From a bacterium (lineage in GTDB: Bacteria; Bdellovibrionota; FAC87; UBA2466), in the NCBI GenBank assembly GCA_019750655.1, contig JAIEOG010000167.1, positions 1 through 22,681 on the forward strand: a stretch of 22,681 nucleotides of DNA. The letters run 5' to 3'. How positions within the stretch are numbered: the first letter of the stretch is position 1; every line of letters starts with the position of its first letter. Of this stretch, positions 1 to 6,962 are shown piece after piece. Below the pieces are notes generated by a model. That model was not told the DNA's origin and did no database searches. It worked only from the letters and a program-made list of their open reading frames with translations. A program made the position numbers and the translations under genes.

Positions 1-567
1 GTCGTTGGGCTATTGCAGCTGCGCTATCTCCTAGGGGGCGTGTCTCCGTTTTGGTACGAGATAGTCACAGTCGCCGTCATGTTGGGCGCTTCTGTGAGTG
101 GTCTAGTAGAACGCCGTTCGTTTGAACATGCGTGGCATGCCGTGGGTTTTAGTGCAGCTGTTTCTGGGCTTGTGGTTCTGATCCATGATCCGGGAGCACC
201 GCGAGATGTAGTGCTTTACCTTTCGGGCATGTTTCCCGGGTGGTTGGTGGGTGGTTTGGTCTTGCGCTCCCTTGAGCCCGAACACGGCCCGAGTGGCACG
301 AGCCATTTCTATGGGCTGCGGCAATCCCGCCCCACTGCAAGCTTGGTGCTCTTTCTGAGCTTCTTGTTTGTGGCAGGTTTTCCGATTTCGCCTGCGTTTA
401 TCGGCGAGGATTTGATCCTGCACCATTGCGCGGGTTCGAGTTTGTGGGTGGCGGGAGCGATTTCTCTGGGGTACGTGATCAACGGGCTCACGCTCGCTCG
501 GATCTATTGCCACCTTTGCCTAGGGCCTCCTGAGTCGGTGCGTCAGCAGAAGCTTGCGCTTTCGTGA
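1..567 (+). CDS. NuoL/DabB-like proton-translocating membrane subunit, C-terminal part (5' truncated)
   Basis: The frame is open from the first base, so the gene begins upstream; the TTG at 13 is only the first possible start inside the window and is probably internal. The visible ~189 residues are a string of hydrophobic helices ending in a segment of the type seen at the end of the proton_antipo_M core: FLSFLFVAGFPISPAFIGED followed about 40 residues later by LARIYCHLCLGPP, matching the 'lPp..gFi.k..l' helix and the 'r.y...flG' helix of NuoL/NuoM/MrpA/DabB proteins. The protein stops about 15 residues after that helix, so it lacks the long C-terminal arm of true NuoL. That favours a short NuoL relative, such as the DabB/MpsA inorganic-carbon or ion-transport subunit, or a NuoM/MrpD-like subunit; the partner gene would lie outside. 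Its stop overlaps the possible GTG start of the next gene by four bases. Confidence 0.7.
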   Translation, partial: VVGLLQLRYLLGGVSPFWYEIVTVAVMLGASVSGLVERRSFEHAWHAVGFSAAVSGLVVLIHDPGAPRDVVLYLSGMFPGWLVGGLVLRSLEPEHGPSGTSHFYGLRQSRPTASLVLFLSFLFVAGFPISPAFIGEDLILHHCAGSSLWVAGAISLGYVINGLTLARIYCHLCLGPPESVRQQKLALS

Positions 568-581
568 TAGCATCTGGACCC

Positions 582-1454
582 ATGCGGGTCCTCTTCTTAG
601 CGCTCTACATCTGTGTTCCCGCTTTTGCGGCGGGTGGTTGGGATATTTGGCCGTCTAAGGTGCGCCAAGGAGAAGGCTTTCTTCTCCGCGGCCCCAAAAC
701 GGAAGCGCCTTTCGAAGTCGCGCATGCGCCGGCGGGCCAAAAGCCCGTCTTTTGGTCTTGTGGCACGAAACAATGTGCGGTGATTGCCGTTCCCCTGGAT
801 GAGAAGCAGGGCAAGAAAACCCTCAAGCTAACCTCTGCAGCGGAAACTCAGGCACTTTCCTACCGAGTCGTTAAAGGGAAGTTCAAAGTCGATAAGTTAA
901 AGGTAAGCCCCAAGATCACCCGGCCTTCACCCGAGGATCAAGCGCGTGCCGCCGAAGAAAAAAAAGAAATCGATGCGGCTTATGCCCTGGGCGGCGCACA
1001 GCCGCTTTGGACTGCAGCCTTCGCGCGGCCTACTTCGGGAATCGTGACGAGCCTTTTCGGTAACCAACGCACTTACAATGGAGAGGTCCAAAGCACCCAC
1101 TTCGGCGTCGATCTACGGGCAAACGAAACAACGCCCATTCACTCGACGGGCCCGGCGAAAGTATTGCTAGCGAAAAACTTCTTCTACGCAGGAAACATGG
1201 TCCTGCTAGATCACGGCGGGGGGGTGTTTACTAGCTATGCGCATCTCAGCGTCCTGGATGTCGCTGCCGGGCAGGAAATTGCTCAGGGAGCCAAATTAGG
1301 AATGGCGGGAGCCACAGGGCGAGTAACGGGGCCACACTTACACTGGTCTGCACGGCTGAACGGCGTACCTACGGATGCGATGCATCTCCAGAAGCTTTTC
1401 GATCGCGCCTATGAAGTTCCTGCCCTTGCTAAGAGGCCTAAGAAAAAAGGTTGA
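582..1454 (+). CDS. Secreted LytM/M23-family metallopeptidase
   Basis: 290-residue protein predicted to cut peptide cross-links in peptidoglycan, or to act as a LytM-type amidase activator, in the periplasm. It begins with a short signal peptide (MRVLFLALYICVPAFA, then AGG). Residues ~20-100 form a beta-rich leader domain, followed by a charged linker. The M23 domain covers ~145-270: THFGVDLR gives zinc ligands His173 and Asp177, and PHLHW gives catalytic His252 and zinc ligand His254. All metal-site residues are present, so it should be active rather than a degenerate EnvC/NlpD-type factor. The chosen ATG at 582 puts the positive n-region at the very start; a GTG at 564, overlapping the upstream stop as GTGA, would add six residues (MIASGP). 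It may be co-transcribed with the upstream transporter gene. The tail is Lys/Arg-rich (KRPKKKG). Confidence 0.88.
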   Translation: MRVLFLALYICVPAFAAGGWDIWPSKVRQGEGFLLRGPKTEAPFEVAHAPAGQKPVFWSCGTKQCAVIAVPLDEKQGKKTLKLTSAAETQALSYRVVKGKFKVDKLKVSPKITRPSPEDQARAAEEKKEIDAAYALGGAQPLWTAAFARPTSGIVTSLFGNQRTYNGEVQSTHFGVDLRANETTPIHSTGPAKVLLAKNFFYAGNMVLLDHGGGVFTSYAHLSVLDVAAGQEIAQGAKLGMAGATGRVTGPHLHWSARLNGVPTDAMHLQKLFDRAYEVPALAKRPKKKG

Positions 1455-1489
1455 GGTTAAATTTAAGGTTAAATTTAAATTTAACCTTA
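1455..1489. repeat. Tandem 12-mer overlapping a perfect 26-bp AT-rich palindrome
   Basis: Immediately after the M23 stop codon, GGTTAAATTTAA occurs twice in tandem (1455-1466 and 1467-1478). The second copy is the left side of a perfect palindrome from 1464 to 1489, with half-site TAAGGTTAAATTT. Being a zero-spacer palindrome with few G/C pairs and no T-run, it is a poor intrinsic terminator by itself. It could be a protein-binding site, a cruciform, a processing site or a dispersed repeat. No function can be assigned from the sequence. Confidence 0.85.
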
Positions 1490-1500
1490 GTAGCAGGGGA

Positions 1501-1541
1501 GGGCGCCTTGAGTCTCCAGGGACTGGAAATTCAAGACGCCC
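1501..1541. terminator. Long stem-loop between convergent genes, possible bidirectional terminator
   Basis: The arms are 1501-1519 and 1523-1541 around the loop GGA (1520-1522). Sixteen of 19 positions pair as Watson-Crick, one more is G-U in plus-strand RNA and two are C-A mismatches. The stem is GC-rich at its base (GGGCG/CGCCC) and is followed by only TTT, then G-rich sequence on the plus strand, so it is not a textbook intrinsic terminator. Its position between two converging genes still makes transcript termination or 3'-end protection the simplest role. Confidence 0.5.
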
Positions 1542-1559
1542 TTTGGGGGGAACTAGGAA

Positions 1560-2162
1560 CTACAGGTTGCGTTGCGAAGCAACCAAGGGGTTGTCGCGAT
1601 CGAGATCGCTCGGCCGATCCTTTTCGGCTGTTGCGACCGACTTAAAGCCCCAGCCATCGCCCACGAGGAGCTTGCCGTCTTCAATGCGGTATAGACCGAA
1701 TTGCTTCGTCGGCACTTGGCGGAACGGGCAGTCTAAGCCTTTTTTGATATTAGTAATCTCGTTGGGCTTGTTGATTTCGAAAGTTTCGAAACCGCAGACG
1801 TCCAAACCTTCCAAGATCTTTCTGCCTTTTTCCGTCAGCGCAACCAACTGGGCTTTCCGATAGTCGAAGTCGATAGCGCGGTTACCAGAGGCTTGCTTGT
1901 CGTGTAAGAAGAAAGTGCCCGAGTAACGCAGTTCAGCAGCTGGCACGGCACGATCACTCTTTTCGTAGAAGGTATAAACTTCTTCGAAATCATCGCCGGA
2001 GTATTTAATAAATGATTTCATCGGCAGGCGAACAACGCCCCCATCTGCTTCTGTGTTTTCCCAGGTTTTCATCAGCTGGGGATCTTGCAAGCGTTGTGTG
2101 ATTTCTCTTCCGCAAGCCGCTAGAACAAAAACGGTAGCGGCTGTAACTAACATCCGTGACAT
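1560..2162 (-). CDS. Small predicted lipoprotein of unknown function
   Basis: 200-residue protein with a lipoprotein signal: MSRMLVTAATVFVLAAC, whose lipobox VLAAC puts the lipidated cysteine at residue 17. The mature part is polar and beta-rich, with the look of a lipocalin-like or 'lipid-binding' barrel (for example PMKSFIKYSGDDFEEVYTFYEKSD and LRYSGTFFLHDK), but I cannot name a family. One internal Cys pair (CGFETFEINK... and CPFRQV) could form a disulphide. The start is supported by a strong AGGAGG ribosome site (2168-2173) five bases upstream. It stands alone, divergent from the amidase gene and convergent with the M23 gene. Existence of the gene is well supported; function is unknown. 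Confidence 0.82.
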   Translation of the reverse strand: MSRMLVTAATVFVLAACGREITQRLQDPQLMKTWENTEADGGVVRLPMKSFIKYSGDDFEEVYTFYEKSDRAVPAAELRYSGTFFLHDKQASGNRAIDFDYRKAQLVALTEKGRKILEGLDVCGFETFEINKPNEITNIKKGLDCPFRQVPTKQFGLYRIEDGKLLVGDGWGFKSVATAEKDRPSDLDRDNPLVASQRNL

Positions 2163-2204
2163 AAAGTCCTCCTAATAAGATTCGTTAAGGGCAAATGCCC
2201 ACCA

Positions 2205-2222
2205 GCTTGCGACTGAGCAAGC
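2205..2222 (+). other. Small stem-loop in the 5' region of the amidase gene
   Basis: GCTTGC (2205-2210) and GCAAGC (2217-2222) form a six-base-pair stem with the loop GACTGA, within the 115-base divergent spacer 2163-2277. It lies about 55 bases before the ATG. There is no T-run, so it is not a terminator. It could be an operator or a leader hairpin. No convincing paired -35/-10 was found in this spacer. Confidence 0.3.
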
Positions 2223-2277
2223 AGTGTGCCATTCTTCGCGAGGGTTCTGCTCGGACCGGGTTCAGGGGAGGGGTAAC

Positions 2278-3366
2278 ATGCCGAAATCGGGGAATTTCAT
2301 TTTAGCTGCGTTTGCCGTCATTTTCTCGCTCGCGGCCATTTCAGACGCTTGTTCGACTCTAGGTTTTTCTAAAGAAACCGGCTATCTCGTTGCAAAAAGT
2401 TACGACTGGGGACAGGGCCATGGAACAGCCGTCACCAATCTCAGTGGGATGGAAAAAACGGGGCTGAAGTATTGGAAAGACGATCAGCCCGCAAAATGGA
2501 AGTCGCGCTTTGGAAGCCTGACATTCAATCAACACGGGCGCGAATTTCCCCTCGGCGGAATGAATGAAGCCGGGCTGGTGGTTGAAATCATGTGGCTGCC
2601 CGAGACGAAGGCGCCTGACTTGGATCAGCGCGACTCCGTCAACGAATTAGAATGGATCCAATACCAACTCGATCAGTTCGAGACTACCGAACAGGTGCGC
2701 CAGGCCTCTTCGAAGTTCCGGCTGTCTCGTGTTTTCGCGACTGTCCACTACATGGTTTGCGATAAGGGGGGCGATTGCGCTTCTTTTGAGTACCTACCGG
2801 ACGATCAAGGCAAGGGTAAGCTCGAGGTGTTGAACGCAGGTCCTGGAAGTCCCGCGGCGCTCACGAACCGCCCTTACACGCAAATGTTGAGCGCTTGGAA
2901 GCAATGGAATCCGCAGAATGCATTGCCCTTTGGCGAGGGATCCGAGGCTCGGTTTATTCGGGGTTCGACTTTCATTGAAAACTTCGACCCGGCCAAGATG
3001 GACCCCATCGATCACGCTTTTGCGGCGCTTCAATCGGTTGGTGGGACTTCGCTCTCGAAATTCCACATCGTGTACGAACCTTTGACGGGTGTGGTGCATT
3101 TTCGCACACTGGGTTTCAGGGACATCAAAGTGGTGGATCTCAAGAAGCTAGATCTCGTTTGTAGCCGGGCCCAGGAGAAGAGCAAATTCTTGGAGATGAA
3201 CCAAGCAGGTGCCGGTGACGCGAGCGGGCGCTTTTTCGCCTACACCGAAAAGGCGAATGAAGATCTCGTGCGCGCGGGGTTGAGCCCCTTGCTCTGGGTG
3301 TTGCCCAAAAGCACCCTTTCACTCCTGGCGGATCACCCAAAAGATCAAGTCTGCACGAATCGCTAA
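2278..3366 (+). CDS. Secreted linear amide C-N hydrolase (choloylglycine hydrolase / penicillin V acylase family)
   Basis: 362-residue Ntn-hydrolase. A signal peptide (residues 1-24, ending ISDA) is followed directly by Cys25, which after cleavage becomes the N-terminal nucleophile, as in periplasmic members of this family. Other family positions are visible: Asp43 in SYDWG, Asn96 in GMNEAGL, Asn197 in LTNRPY and Arg228 in RFIRGS. The Arg that normally precedes the Asp motif is Lys40 here. The family hydrolyses amide bonds of bile salts, penicillin V or N-acyl homoserine lactones; the periplasmic Gram-negative branch often acts on acyl-homoserine lactones, but the substrate cannot be read from sequence. 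ATG 2278 is chosen over upstream in-frame codons because of the purine-rich AGGGGAGGGG just before it and the signal peptide. It ends flush against the convergent MutS-like gene. Confidence 0.9.
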   Translation: MPKSGNFILAAFAVIFSLAAISDACSTLGFSKETGYLVAKSYDWGQGHGTAVTNLSGMEKTGLKYWKDDQPAKWKSRFGSLTFNQHGREFPLGGMNEAGLVVEIMWLPETKAPDLDQRDSVNELEWIQYQLDQFETTEQVRQASSKFRLSRVFATVHYMVCDKGGDCASFEYLPDDQGKGKLEVLNAGPGSPAALTNRPYTQMLSAWKQWNPQNALPFGEGSEARFIRGSTFIENFDPAKMDPIDHAFAALQSVGGTSLSKFHIVYEPLTGVVHFRTLGFRDIKVVDLKKLDLVCSRAQEKSKFLEMNQAGAGDASGRFFAYTEKANEDLVRAGLSPLLWVLPKSTLSLLADHPKDQVCTNR

Positions 3367-5109
3367 TTACTTGGTTGGCAGCCCGGCGAGTTCCATGACT
3401 TTCAACGCGTTTGTTGTCGGGCAGGGCCCGGGGGCGAGCTTGTAGTGGAAGCGCATCTCGTCGCCTTCGAAGTCTTCCTTGAAATGGAAGTTATGGATGC
3501 CAGGGTTTTCGCTGGCCAACTGGGCGAGCTCAAGATCGTGTGTTGTCACCAACCCAAATGCCGTCGTGGCTGAAAGGCGCCGGATGTAGGCGCGGCTACC
3601 AATCAGGCGCTCGCGGTTGTTCGTGCCGCGGAAGACTTCGTCGATTAGGTAAAGCACTGGCTTGCCCGCTTCGGCATGCTCGAGGATGCGCTTGAGCTGC
3701 CGAACCTCGGCGTAAAAGGACGACAGGCCCTCTTCGAGCGAATCATTCAAGCGCAACGACGTGGCGAGTTGCAACGGGCCCAAACGCAGGCGCCGCGCAC
3801 AAACCACAGTCCCGGACCGCGCTAGTAGGACATTCACACCTATTGAACGCAAAAAAGTGCTTTTACCGGACATATTAGATCCGGTGATTACCAAGCAGCG
3901 TTGCTCCTTGGAGAGGACGAGGTCATTGCCCACGCGTTTTGATGCCTCAATAAGCGGGTGCGCTAGACCCTGTGCTTGCAGCGCGGGCTCGTTCGCCTCC
4001 GCTGTCTCCGGGAAAACATAATCGGGGTGCGCCACACAGAACTCTGCAAGCGAGAGAAAAACTTCTACTTCGGCGAGGGTGTTCAGCCAGGTCGGCATTT
4101 GATCGTGGATTTCCCGTCGGAGCTTTTCGAGCCTTAACGTCCAGAAAAAGTCCCATGGGAAAAGAAGATTCACGGCCATGTGCAGGATGTAATTCTGCCG
4201 AACACCTAGGCATCCGACGACGCGCCCTGTTAGTGCGAGGATCCTGCGAGGGTTGCGCTCCCCCGAAAAAGGGGCGAGCAAAGCGCGTAGGTTTTCGCCG
4301 CCCGCGCGGCTCATGCGCCCTGCTACTTCCGCAAGGGCGGAAAATTTTCCCAACGAAACATCGACGGACATGCCGTACGCATACGCCTCGAGCAAGCGTA
4401 CTTCGCGGCTTGCGCGCCGGTAAGTGAGGTAAAGCACGATGCCGGCGAGCATGAAATAGGGTGAGCCAGCGGTTAGTGCAAACCAGGCGAATAGGCCAAG
4501 AAACGCAGCTTGGGCCGCAAAGACTAACCCGAAAAACCAGGGCGCGCGGGGTGTATGGAGCGGCCGCGCTAAGAGGTCTTCGATACGATCGGATTCAATA
4601 AGCCCGGCCCAAAGCGCTTCCGTAACCATGAAACGCCGCCGAAGCACCTGCAAGCGCGCCATCTCCTGTACAGTTTTCTGCCGACGGAGCATCTCTTTAG
4701 CGTCAATGGCGTTGCTGTCAAAATACGAAAGGAGCCTTGCCCAGCCGCGTGTGGATACCGTCTGGTTTACCAAGCGGAGAACGGCATGGCCTTGAATAAG
4801 ATCAAGGTCTGAAAAATACCGCGGGAGTTTGTCGACTAAGACGGGAGGCAGCGCGGGGATGTTTCCCCAGTCCAACTCTGCGCAGGCCCTCTGGCGCCGG
4901 CCGAGTTCAAGGCGCTTATGAAAGAGCCGCAGCACCTGGCGGATCCGATCTTGGCGCCAGATGAGAAAAGCAAAAAAGATAAACCCCAATAACGGAATGG
5001 CCTGCAAAAAGGCCGGTAGCCCGGCAAAGTGGAGCAAGAGCAGGCCTGTCGCCGAAGCGAGAAAAGTGGCTACGCGTAAAGTCGCAGTTCGCTCGTCGAG
5101 GGTCTGCAA
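3367..5109 (-). CDS. Membrane-anchored MutS-like ATPase
   Basis: 580-residue protein. The C-terminal third is a MutS-type ABC ATPase: Walker A GSNMSGKST (410-418), Walker B LYLIDE (486-491) followed by FRGTNNRERL, and the D-loop/H-loop region TTHDLE (His524). Helical lever/clamp-like sequence precedes it (230-400). There is no mismatch-recognition domain I. Instead there are two hydrophobic hairpins, ~14-50 and ~191-230, so the protein is predicted to sit in the inner membrane with a cytoplasmic ATPase. Such MutS-related membrane proteins exist in several phyla but have no established role. The start is uncertain: TTG 5109 is used; a CTG at 5139 overlapping the preceding stop is possible, and no ATG is available before an in-frame stop at 5164-5166. 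It follows the DUF962 gene by 26 bases, so it is probably the last gene of a three-gene operon. Confidence 0.85.
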   Translation of the reverse strand: MQTLDERTATLRVATFLASATGLLLLHFAGLPAFLQAIPLLGFIFFAFLIWRQDRIRQVLRLFHKRLELGRRQRACAELDWGNIPALPPVLVDKLPRYFSDLDLIQGHAVLRLVNQTVSTRGWARLLSYFDSNAIDAKEMLRRQKTVQEMARLQVLRRRFMVTEALWAGLIESDRIEDLLARPLHTPRAPWFFGLVFAAQAAFLGLFAWFALTAGSPYFMLAGIVLYLTYRRASREVRLLEAYAYGMSVDVSLGKFSALAEVAGRMSRAGGENLRALLAPFSGERNPRRILALTGRVVGCLGVRQNYILHMAVNLLFPWDFFWTLRLEKLRREIHDQMPTWLNTLAEVEVFLSLAEFCVAHPDYVFPETAEANEPALQAQGLAHPLIEASKRVGNDLVLSKEQRCLVITGSNMSGKSTFLRSIGVNVLLARSGTVVCARRLRLGPLQLATSLRLNDSLEEGLSSFYAEVRQLKRILEHAEAGKPVLYLIDEVFRGTNNRERLIGSRAYIRRLSATTAFGLVTTHDLELAQLASENPGIHNFHFKEDFEGDEMRFHYKLAPGPCPTTNALKVMELAGLPTK

Positions 5110-5135
5110 GCGTTCACAATGGCTTTGGATCTTTT

Positions 5136-5462
5136 TCAGAAGCGCTGTTTCCCAATTAGAATTTCATAAAACAGGCGCCAATCGCCCATAAAAGAATAGA
5201 GAGGGTAGCGAAAAGTTGCAGGGCGATTTTTCTCGATAAAGAAGTGCCCGATCCAGGCCATCGCGTAAGCGCCGACGATTCCCAGTACCGCAAATCTTAG
5301 TCTGAAGGTGTAGAGCGCGATGAGTCCTAAGAACAATCCGAATGCAGTGCCGTAAAAGTGAAGCACGCGGGTGCCGCGGCGGCTATGTTCCTTTAAGTAG
5401 AAGGGATAGAACTCGGCGAAGCTGGAGAAATCTGGCACAGGAGATTTGCCGTGCGTCTGCAT
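5136..5462 (-). CDS. Mpo1-like / DUF962 family membrane protein
   Basis: 108-residue protein with the full family pattern: FYPFYLKEHSRRGTRVLHFYGT (His at the start of the first helix), two hydrophobic helices (FGLFLGLIALYTF and FAVLGIVGAYAMAWIGHF), then HFFIEKNRPATFRYPLYSFMGDWRLFYEI. The conserved His and EKNRPATF residues match yeast Mpo1 (YGL010w), an Fe(II)-dependent dioxygenase that alpha-oxidises 2-hydroxy fatty acids. Bacterial homologues are usually annotated DUF962, and a lipid-oxidation role here is inference. ATG 5462 is the natural start although no strong ribosome site precedes it. It lies between the M1-like peptidase gene (41 bases upstream) and the MutS-like gene (26 bases downstream), all on the minus strand. 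Confidence 0.87.
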   Translation of the reverse strand: MQTHGKSPVPDFSSFAEFYPFYLKEHSRRGTRVLHFYGTAFGLFLGLIALYTFRLRFAVLGIVGAYAMAWIGHFFIEKNRPATFRYPLYSFMGDWRLFYEILIGKQRF

Positions 5463-5479
5463 CCATCTAACTTACCCCA

Positions 5480-5499
5480 GCTCGCGTGGGAAGGCGAGC
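5480..5499 (-). other. Intercistronic stem-loop
   Basis: GCTCGC (5480-5485) and GCGAGC (5494-5499) form a six-base-pair GC stem with an eight-base loop, in the 41-base gap between the M1-like and DUF962 genes. No T-run follows on the minus strand, so read-through is expected. It may stabilise or separate the upstream message. Confidence 0.35.
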
Positions 5500-5503
5500 C
5501 AGC

Positions 5504-6895
5504 CTAACGCAGAGCTTGGATTTCGGCGCGAGTAAACGGGCGCGGGTGGCGGGTTTGCCCGTGAGGAAAGGGTTCAGCAGGGAGCTGCAAAGCCGTTACC
5601 TGGCGCATGCCTCCGTAAACATACCGACGGAAATAATCGTCTAAGGACTTTCCGGAAATCTGCTCGAGAAGTGCTTGGAAGCTTGGGGTGGAGACGGTGT
5701 TTTTCTGCGCTTGTGAAAAAACCTCTCGCAAAACGGGTTTTAAGCCTCCCGAGAACAACCCATCCCACCGGCTCATGAGGCTTGCTCCCGCCGTGTAAGC
5801 CGCCATGGGGGTCGAGCGGGCGTAAGTGGCGAATCCGGAGAGCGTCGACATATTCCCCTGGAGGGAGGGGTTGCCGCGCGGGTATCCGTTGTCTCTCCAG
5901 CTAGCAATCGCCTCATCGATCCAGCCGGCGTTTCCATCAGCGGGCATAACTCCTCGGGCGAACCAAGAGTGGGTGATTTCATGGCCCAAAGCACCCAGCG
6001 AAGTAATGGTGGCTCCGGCGTGCTCCATCCCGCCTCCATCCGGCGTTAGGTAAACCACCAGGCTTTTATGCGCGTAAGGACCATAATCGGATTCGAGTTC
6101 CGCCAAAACACGCTTCGCAGTGCTGAGGCCCTGCGCAACATTAACGTTAGTACCGCCGTATACCGTGATGGGGATGAGAGCTTGTTTTCCCTGCCAGGTT
6201 TCTTTTTTGACGGAGACAGGGCGGTTCGTAATGTGAAAATAGAAAGATGAAGTTGTAAAGTAGTAGGGGAAGTAGACATAGTAGCTACCCACGCCCGTGA
6301 AGACGAGCTGCCCGTTCGTGAAGATCTGGTGGGCTGTTCTTTGGCCTGTTATCGATACCTGCATTTCCATGGGGAAATGATCAAATTCTAGGTTGGAGCA
6401 TGCGTAGCGCTCCAGAAAACCTCGATCCGCACCGACATCCGACATCGCCCAAACCATGCGCACACCACCGTTGGAAAAAGTGATTTCGTTGGATGAGAGC
6501 GTGAATTCGATTTCGAGATCGCCGCCGGTGTTGGCCTGCACTTCGGCATTCACCATGCGAAGCTGCGTGGCGTTTTGCGGAGCCGTTACGGTGGGTAAAC
6601 CCTGGCTTCCTAGATCCACGCCGTTTAGCCGAACGGATCGTACCGAGGGAACGAGATCCATTAGGGGGTAACCCGTTTCCTTGGCGTAAAAGCTAATAGA
6701 GCACCGGCCGATGGCGGTGCCACTAGACGGATCCAATTCTAATTCGAGGTGGACCGAATCGAAATCGATGGGAATCGCCTTCTTTCCACCGACGGTGAAA
6801 GAAGCCGGGGCTAAAGGGAGGTCGCGGCCCCGTTCGGGAACGGCTAGAAGCGTTACACTCAACAAACCACCCAAGAGCGCCAAGCGGTGAAGCAT
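5504..6895 (-). CDS. Secreted M1-like (gluzincin) metallopeptidase
   Basis: 463-residue protein with an N-terminal signal peptide (MLHRLALLGGLLSVTLLAVP). Residues ~40-230 form a beta-rich domain like the N-terminal domain of M1 aminopeptidases. The catalytic domain has GGMEHAG (288-294) at the exopeptidase GxMEN position, the zinc motif HEITH (305-309), and the third zinc ligand Glu328 in WIDEAIASW, 19 residues after the second His. Tyr367 in AAYTAGASL matches the M1 transition-state tyrosine. It is shorter than classical M1 enzymes (about 600-900 residues) and lacks the C-terminal helical cap, so it is a compact gluzincin, probably periplasmic or secreted. The GGAGG ribosome site (6900-6904) four bases before ATG 6895 fixes the start. 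It is first in a likely operon with the DUF962 and MutS-like genes. Confidence 0.87.
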   Translation of the reverse strand: MLHRLALLGGLLSVTLLAVPERGRDLPLAPASFTVGGKKAIPIDFDSVHLELELDPSSGTAIGRCSISFYAKETGYPLMDLVPSVRSVRLNGVDLGSQGLPTVTAPQNATQLRMVNAEVQANTGGDLEIEFTLSSNEITFSNGGVRMVWAMSDVGADRGFLERYACSNLEFDHFPMEMQVSITGQRTAHQIFTNGQLVFTGVGSYYVYFPYYFTTSSFYFHITNRPVSVKKETWQGKQALIPITVYGGTNVNVAQGLSTAKRVLAELESDYGPYAHKSLVVYLTPDGGGMEHAGATITSLGALGHEITHSWFARGVMPADGNAGWIDEAIASWRDNGYPRGNPSLQGNMSTLSGFATYARSTPMAAYTAGASLMSRWDGLFSGGLKPVLREVFSQAQKNTVSTPSFQALLEQISGKSLDDYFRRYVYGGMRQVTALQLPAEPFPHGQTRHPRPFTRAEIQALR

Positions 6896-6911
6896 TGAAC
6901 CTCCGAAGGGG

Positions 6912-6940
6912 TTGGAAAGTCTTACAACTGATTCTAGGAT
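6912..6940 (+). promoter_or_regulatory. Putative sigma70-type promoter for the crotonase-fold gene
   Basis: TTGGAA (6912-6917) and TAGGAT (6935-6940) are separated by 17 bases, each matching four of six consensus positions. Initiation would fall near 6947, just before the GGGGAG ribosome site at 6951-6956, giving a very short leader. It lies in the spacer between this gene and the divergent M1-like gene. Confidence 0.4.
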
Positions 6941-6962
6941 ACCTTATTTAGGGGAGCACCAC

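Noticed and set aside
1455..1489. CRISPR-like repeat unit
   Set aside because: There are only two adjacent copies without spacers, and no cas gene in the window.
1375..1863. 162-codon frame across the palindrome
   Set aside because: It begins inside the M23 gene, reads through the inverted repeats and ends opposite the lipoprotein gene. Its sequence is repetitive (KVEVKFKVKFKFN) because of the repeat.
2189..2200. GGGCAAATGCCC, a short inverted repeat
   Set aside because: Only four to five base pairs with almost no loop; common by chance in this composition, with no T-run or consensus operator.
2163..2277. Possible tRNA or small RNA in the longest spacer
   Set aside because: No acceptor stem, anticodon arm or T-loop can be assembled; only the small 2205-2222 hairpin is present.
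3972..4427. 151-codon open frame on the plus strand
   Set aside because: It is antisense to the MutS-like gene; the product is Arg/Ser/Ala-rich low-complexity sequence, as expected from a GC-rich shadow frame.
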